From: Sporosarcina jeotgali
GTDB taxonomy: Bacteria > Bacillota > Bacilli > Bacillales_A > Planococcaceae
Direction of reading: 5' to 3'
Assembly: GCF_033304595.1 (NCBI RefSeq)
Contig: NZ_CP116341.1
Location: forward strand, 1,903,001-1,967,000
Length of the DNA: 64,000 nucleotides
Position numbers and translations under genes: made by a program. Below are positions 34,232 to 43,931 of the stretch, one piece after another (position 1 is the stretch's first letter; every line of letters starts with the position of its first letter). Below the pieces are notes generated by a model that ran no database searches, was not told where the DNA came from, and saw only the letters and a program-made list of their open reading frames with translations.

Positions 34232-35244
34232 TAGTCCAGATGCTCCACATCTGCCGTAACACGTTTACGGAATACGTAGTAACTCCAAATTGTATAGGCA
34301 ATCACAATCGGAACCATTGTAAACGCAACGAATGTCATTAATTTCAACGAATAGTCACCTGATGCCGCTGCCCGGATTGACATGTTAAATGCAGAATCTA
34401 ATGAGCTGACCAATACGTTCGGGAACAATCCGATGAAGAACGAAGCCATCACCGCGATCAATGTAATCCCTGTAACCGTAAAGCTTAATGCTTCGCGTCC
34501 TTTTGCAATTAAACGGTGAAGGAACGCATACAAAACAATCACAACTGCAAATAGCGGAATCAAGATCGGTCCTCTATTCGCAAACGCTTCTGTATAGACT
34601 GCTGTTAGAGCGACAAACGCGATCATCACAACGCCAGTTGCCCAATAGATTTTTAATGCAGCCTCTTTTGCACGGGTACGAATGGATCCTTCTGTTTTTA
34701 AAGTGACAAACAGTAATCCGTGTAAATAAGAGATTAGCACAAATGCTAATCCACCCACTACTGTATAGACATTCACGAAGTCAAAGAATCCTGCGTGCAT
34801 GTTCATATCGGCATCCACAGGCATTCCCTTCAACATACTTGTGAACAAGACACCTAATAGGAAAGGCGGTAAAATACTGCCTGCAAAGATTGCCCAATCC
34901 CATGTTTTCACCCATTTTGCGGACTCGAACTTTTCCCTGAACTCGAACGCTACTCCACGGGCAATCAATGCCAGCAGCAAGACGACAAACGGTATATAAT
35001 ACCCGCTGAAAACTGTCGCATACCAATGTGGGAACGCTGCAAACATTGCTCCGCCTGCTGTAATCAGCCACACTTCGTTGGCATCCCAGACTGGCCCAAT
35101 CGTATTAATGAGCATACGTTTGTCTGTTTCATCTTTAGCGAGGAATTTCAAACTCATTCCTACACCAAAGTCAAAGCCTTCAAGAAATATAAACCCTATG
35201 AATAGAACCGCGATTAACACAAACCACAAATCACTTAGAGCCAT
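34228..35244 (-). CDS. cydB: cytochrome bd ubiquinol/menaquinol oxidase subunit II
   Basis: Membrane subunit of the bd-type terminal oxidase, which reduces O2 at high affinity without pumping protons. The 338-residue protein has the N-terminal FIFLEGFDFGVGM signature, NTIGPVWDANEVWLITAGGAMFAAFP (about residues 47-72), and about eight spans. The gene overlaps cydA by 14 bases and cydC by 4, so the four genes form one tightly coupled operon. Length is normal. Confidence 0.96.
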   Translation of the reverse strand: MALSDLWFVLIAVLFIGFIFLEGFDFGVGMSLKFLAKDETDKRMLINTIGPVWDANEVWLITAGGAMFAAFPHWYATVFSGYYIPFVVLLLALIARGVAFEFREKFESAKWVKTWDWAIFAGSILPPFLLGVLFTSMLKGMPVDADMNMHAGFFDFVNVYTVVGGLAFVLISYLHGLLFVTLKTEGSIRTRAKEAALKIYWATGVVMIAFVALTAVYTEAFANRGPILIPLFAVVIVLYAFLHRLIAKGREALSFTVTGITLIAVMASFFIGLFPNVLVSSLDSAFNMSIRAAASGDYSLKLMTFVAFTMVPIVIAYTIWSYYVFRKRVTADVEHLDY

Positions 35245-36634
35245 TAGACACGCCTCCTACATTAAACGGATCTGTAACGGATACGTCTTTTTGCTTACGC
35301 TCTTCAGGTCCGCGTTGAATGACCTTCACAAATAACACAACCATAATAATCCCGAGGATTGCATAGATTGTTGAGAACGAAATCAGTGAGAACAAAATCT
35401 GTCCTGCTGAAACGTTCGGTGAAACCCCGTCTGCAGTTTTCATGAGACCGTTAACGACCCATGGCTGACGACCGATTTCAGACATGATCCATCCAAATGA
35501 GTTACCGATAAACGGTAAGAAAATCACTGGAATCATCACTCTTAAATACCAAGTCGATGCCGCAATCTTTTTGCGGAACAACAATAACAAACCAAGAAGA
35601 CTCGCACCAACTAGCGCTCCGCCAGTTCCCGCCATAATACGGAAACTCCAAAATGTTGTCTTCACTGGAGGAATGTAATCTCCCTCTCCATACTTCTCAA
35701 TCATTTGTTTTTCTAGACTTTCCATTCCCAATACTTTACCTGAGAACTCATTGTACGTTAGATAACTCAATAAGTAAGGTATTTCGATTCGACCTGTCGT
35801 TACACGATTTTCCGAATCAATATTTGCAATTAATGTCCATGCTGCCGGATCTCCACTATCTTGCCAAAGTCCTTCTGCAGCCGCCATTTTCATTGGCTGC
35901 GCATGCATTAAATACTGGGCTTGAGAGTGACCAGTGAACGCAAGACCTAATCCGCCAACTAGACCAACGATCAAACCGATTCCGATAGACTTCTTAAAGA
36001 AGTCTACTTGACGCTTTTTAATAAGATAGAACGCACTTACTCCAACTACAAAGAATGCTCCCGTAGCGATACTGCCGAACATGGTATGCGGAAAAGCAAC
36101 CCACAATTTTTCATTCGTTAACAGCGCGACAATGTCATTCATTTCAGCGCGGCCATTTTGTAAAACATAGCCAACAGGATTTTGCATGAATGAGTTTGCT
36201 GCTAAAATCCAAAATGCTGACATCACTGTTCCGAATGAAACAAGCCATATAGAAGCTAAGTGAACTTTCTTAGAGAGCTTCTGTGCACCGAAGATCCAAA
36301 TCCCTATAAATGTGGACTCAAGGAAAAACGCCAGTAACGCTTCAACTGCTAGTGGTGCTCCAAAAATATCTCCTACAAATCTGGAATATGTCGACCAGTT
36401 CATTCCGAATTGGAACTCCTGGAAAATACCTGTGACTACACCGATTGCGAAGTTAATAAGGAAGAACACACTCCAAAACTTCGTCATCTTCATATAGATT
36501 TCTTTTTTCTTTACTACGTAGAGCGTTTGCATGATCGCAATGATCAGCGCCAATCCGATAGACAACGGGACAAATATAAAGTGAAACAATGTTGTCGATG
36601 CAAACTGGATTCTTGAAAGTAAAACCTCTTCCAT
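35231..36634 (-). CDS. cydA: cytochrome bd oxidase subunit I
   Basis: Heme-carrying subunit (b558, b595, d) of the bd oxidase. The product, 467 residues from the ATG at 36634 (GAGGGGAGAGGTAG ahead), is almost the same length as B. subtilis CydA (468). Visible: the N-terminal SRIQFASTTLFHF with His18, a family heme ligand; FQFGMNWSTYSRFVGDIFG; the FLESTFIGIWIFG segment; the quinol-binding loop, of the short Q-loop type common in Firmicutes; and GRQPWVVNGLMKT near the C-terminus. An in-frame ATG 18 bases upstream is rejected because it lies ahead of the ribosome site. Divergent from katA. Confidence 0.96.
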   Translation of the reverse strand: MEEVLLSRIQFASTTLFHFIFVPLSIGLALIIAIMQTLYVVKKKEIYMKMTKFWSVFFLINFAIGVVTGIFQEFQFGMNWSTYSRFVGDIFGAPLAVEALLAFFLESTFIGIWIFGAQKLSKKVHLASIWLVSFGTVMSAFWILAANSFMQNPVGYVLQNGRAEMNDIVALLTNEKLWVAFPHTMFGSIATGAFFVVGVSAFYLIKKRQVDFFKKSIGIGLIVGLVGGLGLAFTGHSQAQYLMHAQPMKMAAAEGLWQDSGDPAAWTLIANIDSENRVTTGRIEIPYLLSYLTYNEFSGKVLGMESLEKQMIEKYGEGDYIPPVKTTFWSFRIMAGTGGALVGASLLGLLLLFRKKIAASTWYLRVMIPVIFLPFIGNSFGWIMSEIGRQPWVVNGLMKTADGVSPNVSAGQILFSLISFSTIYAILGIIMVVLFVKVIQRGPEERKQKDVSVTDPFNVGGVSNGSK

Positions 36635-36949
36635 CTCTACCTCTCCCCTCAATCTCGATCTGTCTCCATTATAAATTAAACGCTAAAGTACTTTGTGAGC
36701 AATTAGCGTATGATCTGTTACAAACCTCAAAACTTCGGGGGGTTTTTGGGGTCTAATGTTGAAATGTTGTCACAAGGTCAGATTTTCATAGAATGCCTCT
36801 TCCAAAATAGAATTTTTGTAACGCTAACTATCTGTTAATAATAACTTCTCCTTAACGATAATGATTCTAAACAAAATGCTAGCTATCTAAGAATCCCTCT
36901 GCTATAGTTAGGAAACAGTTTCACAATCCATTACATAGGAGGAATACAC
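36635..36949. promoter_or_regulatory. divergent regulatory region between cydA and katA
   Basis: No gene in these 315 bases. On the minus strand TATAAT (36671-36676) is the likely cydA -10, with no good -35, suggesting an activator. Two TTGTGA-type half-sites (near 36697 and 36775) are reminiscent of Rex half-operators but neither is a full palindrome. Toward katA, CGATAATGATTCTAA (36856-36870) matches 12 of 14 positions of the PerR box, and TATAGT (36903-36908) is a possible -10. Regulator assignments are inference. Confidence 0.45.
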
Positions 36950-38428
36950 ATGAACAATAATGAGAATGAGTCTCGTAAAAAATTGACAACTGCTGCAGGT
37001 GCTCCTGTAGTTGATAATCAGAATTCAATATCTGCAGGTCCCAGGGGTCCTCTACTTCTTCAAGATGTTTGGTTAATTGAAAAGCTTGCACATTTCGACC
37101 GTGAAGTTATTCCTGAACGCCGCATGCACGCAAAAGGATCAGGCGCGTACGGTACGTTTACTGTGACAAATGACATTACAAAATACACGAAAGCAAAAAT
37201 CTTCTCAGAAGTCGGTAAAAAGACAGAGATGTTTGCACGTTTCTCAACTGTAGCTGGTGAACGCGGTGCAGCGGATGCAGAACGCGACATTCGCGGATTT
37301 TCACTGAAGTTCTACACTGAAGAAGGTAACTGGGATATGGTAGGAAATAACACACCTGTCTTCTTCTTTAGAGATCCGCTTCAATTTCCAGATTTGAATC
37401 ATGCGGTCAAGCGTGATCCGCGCACGAACTTAAGAAGCGCGACAAACAATTGGGACTTCTGGACATCACTCCCTGAAGCGCTTCACCAAATCACCATTTT
37501 AATGAGTGAGCGCGGAATCCCGCGCACTTATCGTCACATGCATGGATTCGGCAGTCATACGTATAGCTTTATCAGTCCTGATAACGAGCGATACTATGTG
37601 AAATTCCATTTCCGCTCTCAACAAGGAATTGAAAACTTAACGGATGAGGAAGCAAGCAAAACAATCGCTACCGATCGCGAAAGCCATCAGCGTGATTTGC
37701 TTCTCAGCATCGATAATGGAGACTTCCCGAAATGGAAAATGTACGTACAAGTGATGACGGAAGAAGAAGCAGCGAATATGCCTTTCAATCCATTCGACTT
37801 AACAAAAGTTTGGTATAAAGGCGACTTCCCTCTTATAGAAGTTGGAGAGTTCGAATTGAATAGAAATCCAGAAAACTACTTTGCTGAAGTAGAACAAGCT
37901 GCTTTCACTCCAGCTGCGGTCGTTCCAGGAATCAGTTTTTCACCTGACAAAATGCTGCAGGCCCGCTTATTCTCTTACGGAGATGCTCAGCGTTATCGTC
38001 TAGGTGTCAATCATCATCAAATCCCAGTCAATGCGCCAAAATGTCCGTTCCACAGTTTCCATCGTGACGGTCAAATGCGTGTAGACGGAAATCATGGCAG
38101 CAGAACTTCTTACGAGCCGAATAGCGTTGGTGAGTGGCAAGAACAGCCAGATTTCAGAGAACCTCCATTGAAATTACACGGTGCTGCAGATCACTGGAAT
38201 TTCCGCGAAGATGATGATGATTACTTCACTCAGCCTGGAAAACTCTTCAATCTTATGGATGATGAACAAAAACAACTGCTATTCAGAAATACAGCGGACA
38301 ATATGGGCGATGCACCAAAAGAAATTAAGATCAGACACATCAAACATTGTTATCATGCGGACCCGGCATATGGTGAAGGTGTAGCAAACGCACTCGACAT
38401 TTCAATGGATGATGTACTTGTCAACTAA
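36950..38428 (+). CDS. katA: heme catalase (clade 3)
   Basis: Breaks hydrogen peroxide into water and oxygen in the cytoplasm. The 492-residue small-subunit monofunctional catalase has the catalytic His60 ([12 protein letters not shown]), [19 protein letters not shown], Asn133 (GNNTPVFFF), and the proximal heme tyrosine in the [14 protein letters not shown] segment. Length is normal. The start ATG at 36950 has AGGAGG. A PerR-like box upstream suggests peroxide control, as for B. subtilis katA. Its neighbour on the other strand is an oxygen-using oxidase operon; a shared oxidative theme is plausible but not proven. Confidence 0.96.
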   Translation: MNNNENESRKKLTTAAGAPVVDNQNSISAGPRGPLLLQDVWLIEKLAHFDREVIPERRMHAKGSGAYGTFTVTNDITKYTKAKIFSEVGKKTEMFARFSTVAGERGAADAERDIRGFSLKFYTEEGNWDMVGNNTPVFFFRDPLQFPDLNHAVKRDPRTNLRSATNNWDFWTSLPEALHQITILMSERGIPRTYRHMHGFGSHTYSFISPDNERYYVKFHFRSQQGIENLTDEEASKTIATDRESHQRDLLLSIDNGDFPKWKMYVQVMTEEEAANMPFNPFDLTKVWYKGDFPLIEVGEFELNRNPENYFAEVEQAAFTPAAVVPGISFSPDKMLQARLFSYGDAQRYRLGVNHHQIPVNAPKCPFHSFHRDGQMRVDGNHGSRTSYEPNSVGEWQEQPDFREPPLKLHGAADHWNFREDDDDYFTQPGKLFNLMDDEQKQLLFRNTADNMGDAPKEIKIRHIKHCYHADPAYGEGVANALDISMDDVLVN

Positions 38429-38450
38429 TTGTTGAAATAGAGTTCAACCT

Positions 38451-38494
38451 AAAAAGAACGTACAAGGATTTAAAATCCCTGTACGTTCTTTTTT
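38451..38494. terminator. bidirectional terminator between katA and the deacetylase gene
   Basis: AAAAAGAACGTACA(A)GG pairs with CC(C)TGTACGTTCTTTTTT; it separates two convergent genes, and its last base touches the deacetylase stop. Confidence 0.9.
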
Positions 38495-40017
38495 CATTTA
38501 TCTAATTCTGAAACAGTGACGAATTTATAGCCTTGGCTTTGCAAATAAGCCATAACACCATCCAATCCATCTGCGGTTGACTGATGTATATCATGCATTA
38601 AGATTGTGCTTCCGTCTTTTGTCGATTTTTTCACTTCTTCCAGCAGTTTATTGGCATCCCGATATTTCCAATCCAGTGTATCCACATTCCATAACTTGAT
38701 TGGGGGGATTGTTTGTTTACTTAACTGATCCGTATATGCACCATATGGCGGCCTGAAAACAGTCGGCTTCTCACCAGTCACTTTTTGAATGATCGCAGTG
38801 GTCCGATTAATTTCTTCTAATGCTTTCGGTAATGGCATTTTACTTAAGTCTGGGTGATTCCATGAATGGTTCCCAATTTCATGACCCGCAGCTTTTACGG
38901 CTTTAGCTGTATCGGGGTAATATTCTACTCGGCTTCCTAACATGAAGAATGTTGCTTTCGCATCATACTTTTTGAGTATATCCAAAATCTGAACTGTGGA
39001 TTTCGGATCTGGACCATCGTCGAAAGTGAGCGCAATTTTCTTTTCATGAGGTTCTTCCGTTTTGGGCGCTGCTGTTCCCTCTCCTGATTGCTTGTCGTCT
39101 TTCGCTGTTTCATCTTTAGAAGGCTTGTCTTTATCAGCAGTTTCTTCTGTTTTTTCATTCTTTGAAGGGTCTGGTTTAGCTGCTTCCTCTTTTTTCGCAG
39201 GAGTTTCCGAAGCTACTTGGAACTCAGGTTTCAATAGATCATTCATTTCTTCGATCGGAATCGTTGCAACTTGCGGACCTGACTTCACATCTTTTAAGGA
39301 CCCGCTTTCAAAGTAGAAAATCATAGACTCTTCTGAGATTGCATAGTTCTCAAAGTTTTTCCAGTCCGGCTCTGTACGAATCTGCATTTTGTCAGTAATG
39401 ACTCCATCGCTCAATTTCTCTGTATGCTGGATTTTCTTTCTGACCCGCTCCGTCATTGTGGGAAGCGTATTCGAATCTTCTTTAAAAACCGTTTGAATGT
39501 CTTGCTGCTCGCCCGATTTCGTGTTTAAGTGGAATGACTCTATTTCAGATAGACGTTTTTTTCCTAATAGGGACTCATTATTCATCAAAACAAATGAATA
39601 ATTCCCTTTTTTATCAACATGTGTTTCAAAAGAAATATTCAATTCGCTTTTTCTTTTGTTATCTTCAATTTTCACATCGCGAATTGCTTCTAAATAGTTT
39701 TTCTTCGCATGTTTAATATATGTAACTACCTTATTATTAAAGTCTTGGTTTTTACTCTGCGGATATTGAATTGCATATTTGGCTAACGGATCATTAGAAG
39801 TTTCAGTCACAATTTTAATGCCCTCAAATTTAGAGTCTGACTTGTCTACAACGACTGCGTCCTTTTCTGATGATGGACTAGTCGCAGATTTCAACTGGTT
39901 ATTAGAGCTCCCTTTAGAAAAAACAAGCAGAATGGCCGTCATTGCTAAAAACACGATAATTGTCGTAAGCAGCACATCGATTAATTTAAATCTTCTGTTT
40001 CCGAACATTTTCTTCAT
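38494..40017 (-). CDS. membrane-anchored polysaccharide deacetylase (PdaC-like)
   Basis: Probable peptidoglycan N-acetyl deacetylase outside the cell. In order over 507 residues: a signal anchor (about 16-34), a DUF4163/DUF3298-like region (about 60-260), a Lys/Glu/Asp-rich linker (about 270-325), and a NodB domain with all motifs: TFDDGP (331-336), HSWNHP (384-389), RPPYG (422-426), DTLDW and LMHD (473-476). The domain order matches B. subtilis PdaC, but the linker is longer. Start ATG 40017 is 10 bases after GGAG. Single gene. Confidence 0.88.
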   Translation of the reverse strand: MKKMFGNRRFKLIDVLLTTIIVFLAMTAILLVFSKGSSNNQLKSATSPSSEKDAVVVDKSDSKFEGIKIVTETSNDPLAKYAIQYPQSKNQDFNNKVVTYIKHAKKNYLEAIRDVKIEDNKRKSELNISFETHVDKKGNYSFVLMNNESLLGKKRLSEIESFHLNTKSGEQQDIQTVFKEDSNTLPTMTERVRKKIQHTEKLSDGVITDKMQIRTEPDWKNFENYAISEESMIFYFESGSLKDVKSGPQVATIPIEEMNDLLKPEFQVASETPAKKEEAAKPDPSKNEKTEETADKDKPSKDETAKDDKQSGEGTAAPKTEEPHEKKIALTFDDGPDPKSTVQILDILKKYDAKATFFMLGSRVEYYPDTAKAVKAAGHEIGNHSWNHPDLSKMPLPKALEEINRTTAIIQKVTGEKPTVFRPPYGAYTDQLSKQTIPPIKLWNVDTLDWKYRDANKLLEEVKKSTKDGSTILMHDIHQSTADGLDGVMAYLQSQGYKFVTVSELDK

Positions 40018-40197
40018 AACATTAAAACTCCTTCATACGCATACTTCCAAGTAATGAACATCCTTTAATTCAGCAAATTTGCTTATCCATGGTAAAATCT
40101 AGTTTCTATATCTATTCTAAATACTAGTACAAAAGTTGAGAGATTACAATTGTTTCTAGTCGAATTTTGTTCACTTTTTCAGAACCAGTTTTTATGA

Positions 40198-40319
40198 TAT
40201 AATATGCTTGTCCCGGATCTTGCAAATGCGGGTTGCTTTTATGTGTAAAAAACTGTAATTGCACCGGGCCGACTGTTTTACCCTATTGCAAAGTGAAAAA
40301 ACAGAAGGTGGTTAGGACC
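40198..40319 (+). promoter_or_regulatory. promoter and structured leader of trhO
   Basis: An extended -10 (TGATATAAT, 40195-40203) predicts a leader of about 110 bases. In it CCCGG (40212-40216) can pair with CCGGG (40264-40268), TTGCAA (40220-40225) with TTGCA (40259-40263), and CTGTTTT (40273-40279) with AAAACAG (40298-40304) directly ahead of the AAGGTGG ribosome site. A third TTGCAA (40286-40291) could compete. No known riboswitch class is recognised. The rest of 40018-40197 shows nothing further. Confidence 0.45.
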
Positions 40320-41294
40320 ATGGAAAAAGAAAATTATCGAGTATTGCTGTTTTACAAGTACGTTCAAATTGAAGACCCAGAAACATTCGCAGCAGAGCAC
40401 TTGAAATTTTGTAAGGAAACCGGCTTAAAAGGACGTATCCTAGTTGGTGAAGAAGGCATTAATGGAACATGCTCAGGTACAATCGCACAAACAGATGCGT
40501 ATATGGAGCATATGAAGAATGATCCGCGATTTGAGGACCTTTGGTTTAAGATAGATGAATCTGAAGGACATGCATTTAAAAAAATGCACGTGCGCCCACG
40601 CAAAGAAATCGTCAACCTCAGCTTGGAAGATGATGTAAATCCTTTAGAAACTACAGGAACTTACTTGTCTCCTGATGAATTCCTTGCACAAATGCAAGAA
40701 GAAGATACAGTCGTCATTGATGCTCGAAACGATTATGAATATGATATAGGTCATTTCCGCGGAGCCATCCGACCAGACATCGAAAACTTCCGTGATTTAC
40801 CTGAGTGGGTTCGTGAAAACAAAGAACAGCTTGAAGGCAAGAAAGTTCTTGCCTATTGTACAGGCGGAATCCGCTGTGAAAAGTTCACAGGCTGGTTAAA
40901 GCGTGAAGGGTACGAGGATGTGGGCCAGTTACACGGCGGAATCGTCACATACGGTAAAGATCCAGTCGCAAAAGGACAATTATGGGATGGACAGTGTTAC
41001 GTATTCGATGAGCGAATTGCAGTTCCTGTAAACCAAGTTGAACACGTCATAGTCGGACGTGATCACTTTGATGGAACACCTTGTGAGCGCTATGTAAATT
41101 GTGCAAACCCTGAATGCAATGCTAAAATTCTTTGTTCAGAAGAAAACGAGCATATGTATATGCGCAGTTGTTCCGATGAATGCCGTACACATCCGCGTAA
41201 CCGCTATTTTGCAGAGCACAACTTGACTAAAGAAGAGTTTAACGAACGGCTGACAGCGATTGAAGCCCGCCGTGCCGAAACACACGTTTCATAA
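40320..41294 (+). CDS. trhO: tRNA uridine(34) hydroxylase, rhodanese-like TrhO
   Basis: Oxygen-dependent 5-hydroxylation of U34 in certain tRNAs (TrhO/YceA family; YbfQ in B. subtilis). The 324-residue product has the N-terminal acylphosphatase-like domain ([15 protein letters not shown], about 36-50), the rhodanese domain with active-site loop CTGGIRCEK (about 181-189) and C-terminal paired cysteines ([17 protein letters not shown]). I choose the ATG at 40320, behind AAGGTGG and matching family N-termini; an upstream in-frame start at 40233 adds 29 residues with no family match. Followed by its own terminator. Confidence 0.93.
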   Translation: MEKENYRVLLFYKYVQIEDPETFAAEHLKFCKETGLKGRILVGEEGINGTCSGTIAQTDAYMEHMKNDPRFEDLWFKIDESEGHAFKKMHVRPRKEIVNLSLEDDVNPLETTGTYLSPDEFLAQMQEEDTVVIDARNDYEYDIGHFRGAIRPDIENFRDLPEWVRENKEQLEGKKVLAYCTGGIRCEKFTGWLKREGYEDVGQLHGGIVTYGKDPVAKGQLWDGQCYVFDERIAVPVNQVEHVIVGRDHFDGTPCERYVNCANPECNAKILCSEENEHMYMRSCSDECRTHPRNRYFAEHNLTKEEFNERLTAIEARRAETHVS

Positions 41295-41306
41295 TGTATG
41301 AAAATG

Positions 41307-41342
41307 GCGCATAGACGGCACCATCCGACTATGCGCTTTTCT
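41307..41342 (+). terminator. trhO terminator
   Basis: GCGCATAG (41307-41314) pairs with CTATGCGC (41329-41336), followed by TTTTCT, just after the trhO stop. Confidence 0.82.
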
Positions 41343-41431
41343 ATGCCTGAATTTCTGCGTTATCCTTGATTAGGAACATTTACTAACTAAGTGACGTCAT
41401 AGGTTCAAGCACTAAATTGGAGGATTCACAC

Positions 41432-42256
41432 ATGGAATGGAGAAATATTTATAGAGGATTTTTAATGGGGATTAGTGATTTAATCCCCGGGGTCAGCGGA
41501 GGAACAATTGCGTTCCTATTAGGGATTTACGACCGTTTGCTTACTTCAATCAATGGGATATTCAGTAAAGATTGGCGCAAACATATGGGATTCCTGCTGC
41601 CGCTTGCAATTGGCATGGGCGCGACGATTATACTTTTCAGCAGAGTTATCAAGTTTCTTTTAGAAAACTACTTCGCTCCGACGCAATTCTTTTTTATGGG
41701 ATTAATTATAGGAATTCTGCCTTTTATGGCGAAACAAGCAAAAATAAAATCAACGTTTAAAGCTTGGCATTATCTTGTGTTGCTCATTGTTGGTGTTTTG
41801 CTGGCGATGACTGCTTTCATAAAACCGGCAGATACTTCCATTATTACATCATTGACTCCCACCACTACAGTAGTTTTATTGCTGTCAGGCTGGGCTGCGA
41901 GTACAGCGATGTTATTGCCTGGCATTAGCGGATCATTTGTACTTCTGCTGCTTGGTATGTATTCCACAGCAATCGGTGCCGTGTCTGATTTCAACATCCC
42001 GATTATCATCGTGATTGGTTTAGGGGTTGTTTTAGGATTTGCCATTAGCAGTAAAATCATCCACTACCTCCTTAACAACTATGCAACGCTGACGTTTTCA
42101 ATTATTATCGGTTTGATTGTTGGATCTATTTTTGTCATTTATCCCGGGATTCCTGAAAGCGGCACCCCTTTTGTCATGAGCGGAGTTGCCCTGATTATGG
42201 GACTTCTCGTCTCAAACTTGTTCAGCCCGCCTGAAGCGGATTCAAAAAATATGTAA
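41432..42256 (+). CDS. popT: DUF368 polyprenyl-phosphate transporter (PopT-like)
   Basis: A 274-residue membrane protein with about eight spans and two inverted-repeat halves, each with the family glycine-rich segment: DLIPGVSGGTIAFLLGIYD (about 15-33) and MLLPGISGSFVLLLLGMY (about 166-183). DUF368 proteins (PopT) were recently shown to return undecaprenyl phosphate to the cytoplasmic face for reuse in wall synthesis. Start is the ATG at 41432 behind TTGGAGGA; an upstream in-frame ATG lies in the ribosome site. Single gene with a terminator shared with the FNR gene. Confidence 0.9.
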   Translation: MEWRNIYRGFLMGISDLIPGVSGGTIAFLLGIYDRLLTSINGIFSKDWRKHMGFLLPLAIGMGATIILFSRVIKFLLENYFAPTQFFFMGLIIGILPFMAKQAKIKSTFKAWHYLVLLIVGVLLAMTAFIKPADTSIITSLTPTTTVVLLLSGWAASTAMLLPGISGSFVLLLLGMYSTAIGAVSDFNIPIIIVIGLGVVLGFAISSKIIHYLLNNYATLTFSIIIGLIVGSIFVIYPGIPESGTPFVMSGVALIMGLLVSNLFSPPEADSKNM

Positions 42257-42289
42257 AAAAAAGCCCAGAAGAAATCCTCTGGGCTTTTG
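42253..42289. terminator. bidirectional terminator between popT and the FNR gene
   Basis: AAAAGCCCAGA pairs with TCTGGGCTTTT around an 8-base loop; long A- and T-runs serve both convergent genes. Confidence 0.92.
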
Positions 42290-42298
42290 TATATTCAC

Positions 42299-43282
42299 TT
42301 ATGAAAATACGCTTGTACTATGCAATGGCTGTACCCGAGCTTTCGGATCGAGATACGCTTTCGCATTATTTACAGCAATCGGCGCTTCACCAAGTCCAAC
42401 CGCAATCAATTTCACTTTGCCGTCGTAATTCGTGACATCCCCTGCTGCGTAAATTCCATCAATATTGGTTTCCATGCGAGTATTTACAACAATAGAGTTC
42501 TTCTCCATCTCCAGACCCCACTCTTTAATAGGTCCCAATGATGAGATATTTCCGTAGTTGACGATGACATGGTCCATTGGCATAACTTCTTCTGTACCGT
42601 CTTTGTGCACAATTTGTACTTCATGCACGTTACCGTCTTCTCCACGCAAGGATTTAATTGAGCGTGAAGTCATGACATTTACTTTCGATTCCATCAGTTG
42701 GTTAACGCTAGTTTCGTGTGCTGTGAACCGCTCACGACGATGTACGAGTGTAACGCTTTTCGCAATATCTTCCAGCATTAATGCCCAGTCAACTGCTGAA
42801 TCCCCGCCGCCGCAGACAAGTACGTTATGGTCTTTAAACATCGCTAAATCTTTAATGCCATAATGTAAGCTCGTATTTTCAAAATGGATTTCTTCTTCAA
42901 TACCAATTTTACGCGGCTGGAATGCCCCGATTCCTGCTGTTAACAAAATAGTTCTTGTTAAATGCTCCCCTTTGTCTGTCTTTAAAACAAAATGGTCTCC
43001 ATCGCGAGTCGCAGAAAGTGCAGCTTCGCCCAGCAGAATCTCAGGGTTTGAGTGATGCGCTTGTGTTACTAGGTTAGCAACAAGATCTTTTGCAAGGATT
43101 TTTGGGAATCCTCCGACGTCATATATATATTTATCAGGATACAATTCTATTAACTGTCCTCCTAATTGCGGCAGGCTATCGATGATTTTTACTGACATTT
43201 CTCGCATCCCTGCATAGAAAGAAGCAAACAGACCTGTTGGCCCTCCGCCAATGATCGTAATATCGACGATTTCTCGATCCAT
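42299..43282 (-). CDS. yumC: ferredoxin-NADP+ reductase (thioredoxin-reductase-like, YumC type)
   Basis: FAD enzyme moving electrons between NADPH and ferredoxin/flavodoxin. The 327-residue protein has the FAD motif IIGGGPTGLFASFYAGM (about residues 9-25), the NADPH motif CGGGDSAVDWAL (about 160-171), and the C-terminal AAGDVTNYDGKVKLIAVGLGEAPIAVNNA. It lacks the CxxC pair of thioredoxin reductase, as expected of YumC-type FNR, which it matches closely through the C-terminal KARVQPLHSTS. Start is ATG 43282, 8 bases after GGAG; the 23-residue upstream extension is rejected. Confidence 0.93.
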   Translation of the reverse strand: MDREIVDITIIGGGPTGLFASFYAGMREMSVKIIDSLPQLGGQLIELYPDKYIYDVGGFPKILAKDLVANLVTQAHHSNPEILLGEAALSATRDGDHFVLKTDKGEHLTRTILLTAGIGAFQPRKIGIEEEIHFENTSLHYGIKDLAMFKDHNVLVCGGGDSAVDWALMLEDIAKSVTLVHRRERFTAHETSVNQLMESKVNVMTSRSIKSLRGEDGNVHEVQIVHKDGTEEVMPMDHVIVNYGNISSLGPIKEWGLEMEKNSIVVNTRMETNIDGIYAAGDVTNYDGKVKLIAVGLGEAPIAVNNAKAYLDPKARVQPLHSTSVFS

Positions 43283-43420
43283 AGTAAACACTCCATTACT
43301 AAAAAATTTTGTAGAACTTCCGGACGTTTTTGCATATTTACGCCCTGCCATTCGGCTCTACGCTTATTATCCACTATTTAAAAAAGAATTTCACGTTATT
43401 TGAACGCAACCTATACTTTT

Positions 43421-43729
43421 TTAGTTGTTATTTGACGTTTCTTCTACTTTTTCTACGTTCTCTCTGCAAAACGCGAGAACTTCTTCGATCTCTTCATCTT
43501 CCAATTCAAAATCCAATGCTTGCTCTGTTCCTTTTTTAAAGAAGTACGTTGCTGTAACTTTATCTGCTTCCCCATCAACAACGTAAATCGTACGGATTCC
43601 AGCGGCATCTTCTTCTACTAATTCATCATCTTCTTCGAACTCCAAGTATAGGTACACCTCATAGCGTTTCCCTGTAAGGATGCCTGTCGGATCTCTCAAC
43701 TCTGTAACTGTAGACTGTGTAATATTCAT
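43421..43729 (-). CDS. small acidic protein, DUF6509-like
   Basis: A 102-residue acidic protein. The N-terminus (TVTELRDPTGILTGKRYEVYLYLEF) and the charged tail (ELEDEEIEEVLAFCREN) resemble a small Bacillales family I recall as DUF6509 (sometimes misannotated as pullulanase); I am not certain of the name. No signal peptide or membrane span. It lies alone between the FNR and peptidase genes, with 139 bases to the FNR start. Function unknown. Confidence 0.7.
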   Translation of the reverse strand: MNITQSTVTELRDPTGILTGKRYEVYLYLEFEEDDELVEEDAAGIRTIYVVDGEADKVTATYFFKKGTEQALDFELEDEEIEEVLAFCRENVEKVEETSNNN

Positions 43730-43931
43730 AAGTAATTTGTATTCCCCTCTTCAATCAATTTACAATTCGTTCATGCGTACATGTCTTCATCATACCATGA
43801 TAACCTTATGGGGGATACATTTACACTTGTCCACGTAAAATTACGACTCACAGAAGTTCGTTTTTGCATTTTCCAAGTTTTTCAGGAACAATAGAATGGA
43901 ATGAAAATTATTAGCAGAGTGGAGGAAGATT

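Noticed and set aside
36690-36790. Full Rex operator at cydA.
   Set aside because: Only half-sites were found; the partner halves do not line up at the required spacing.
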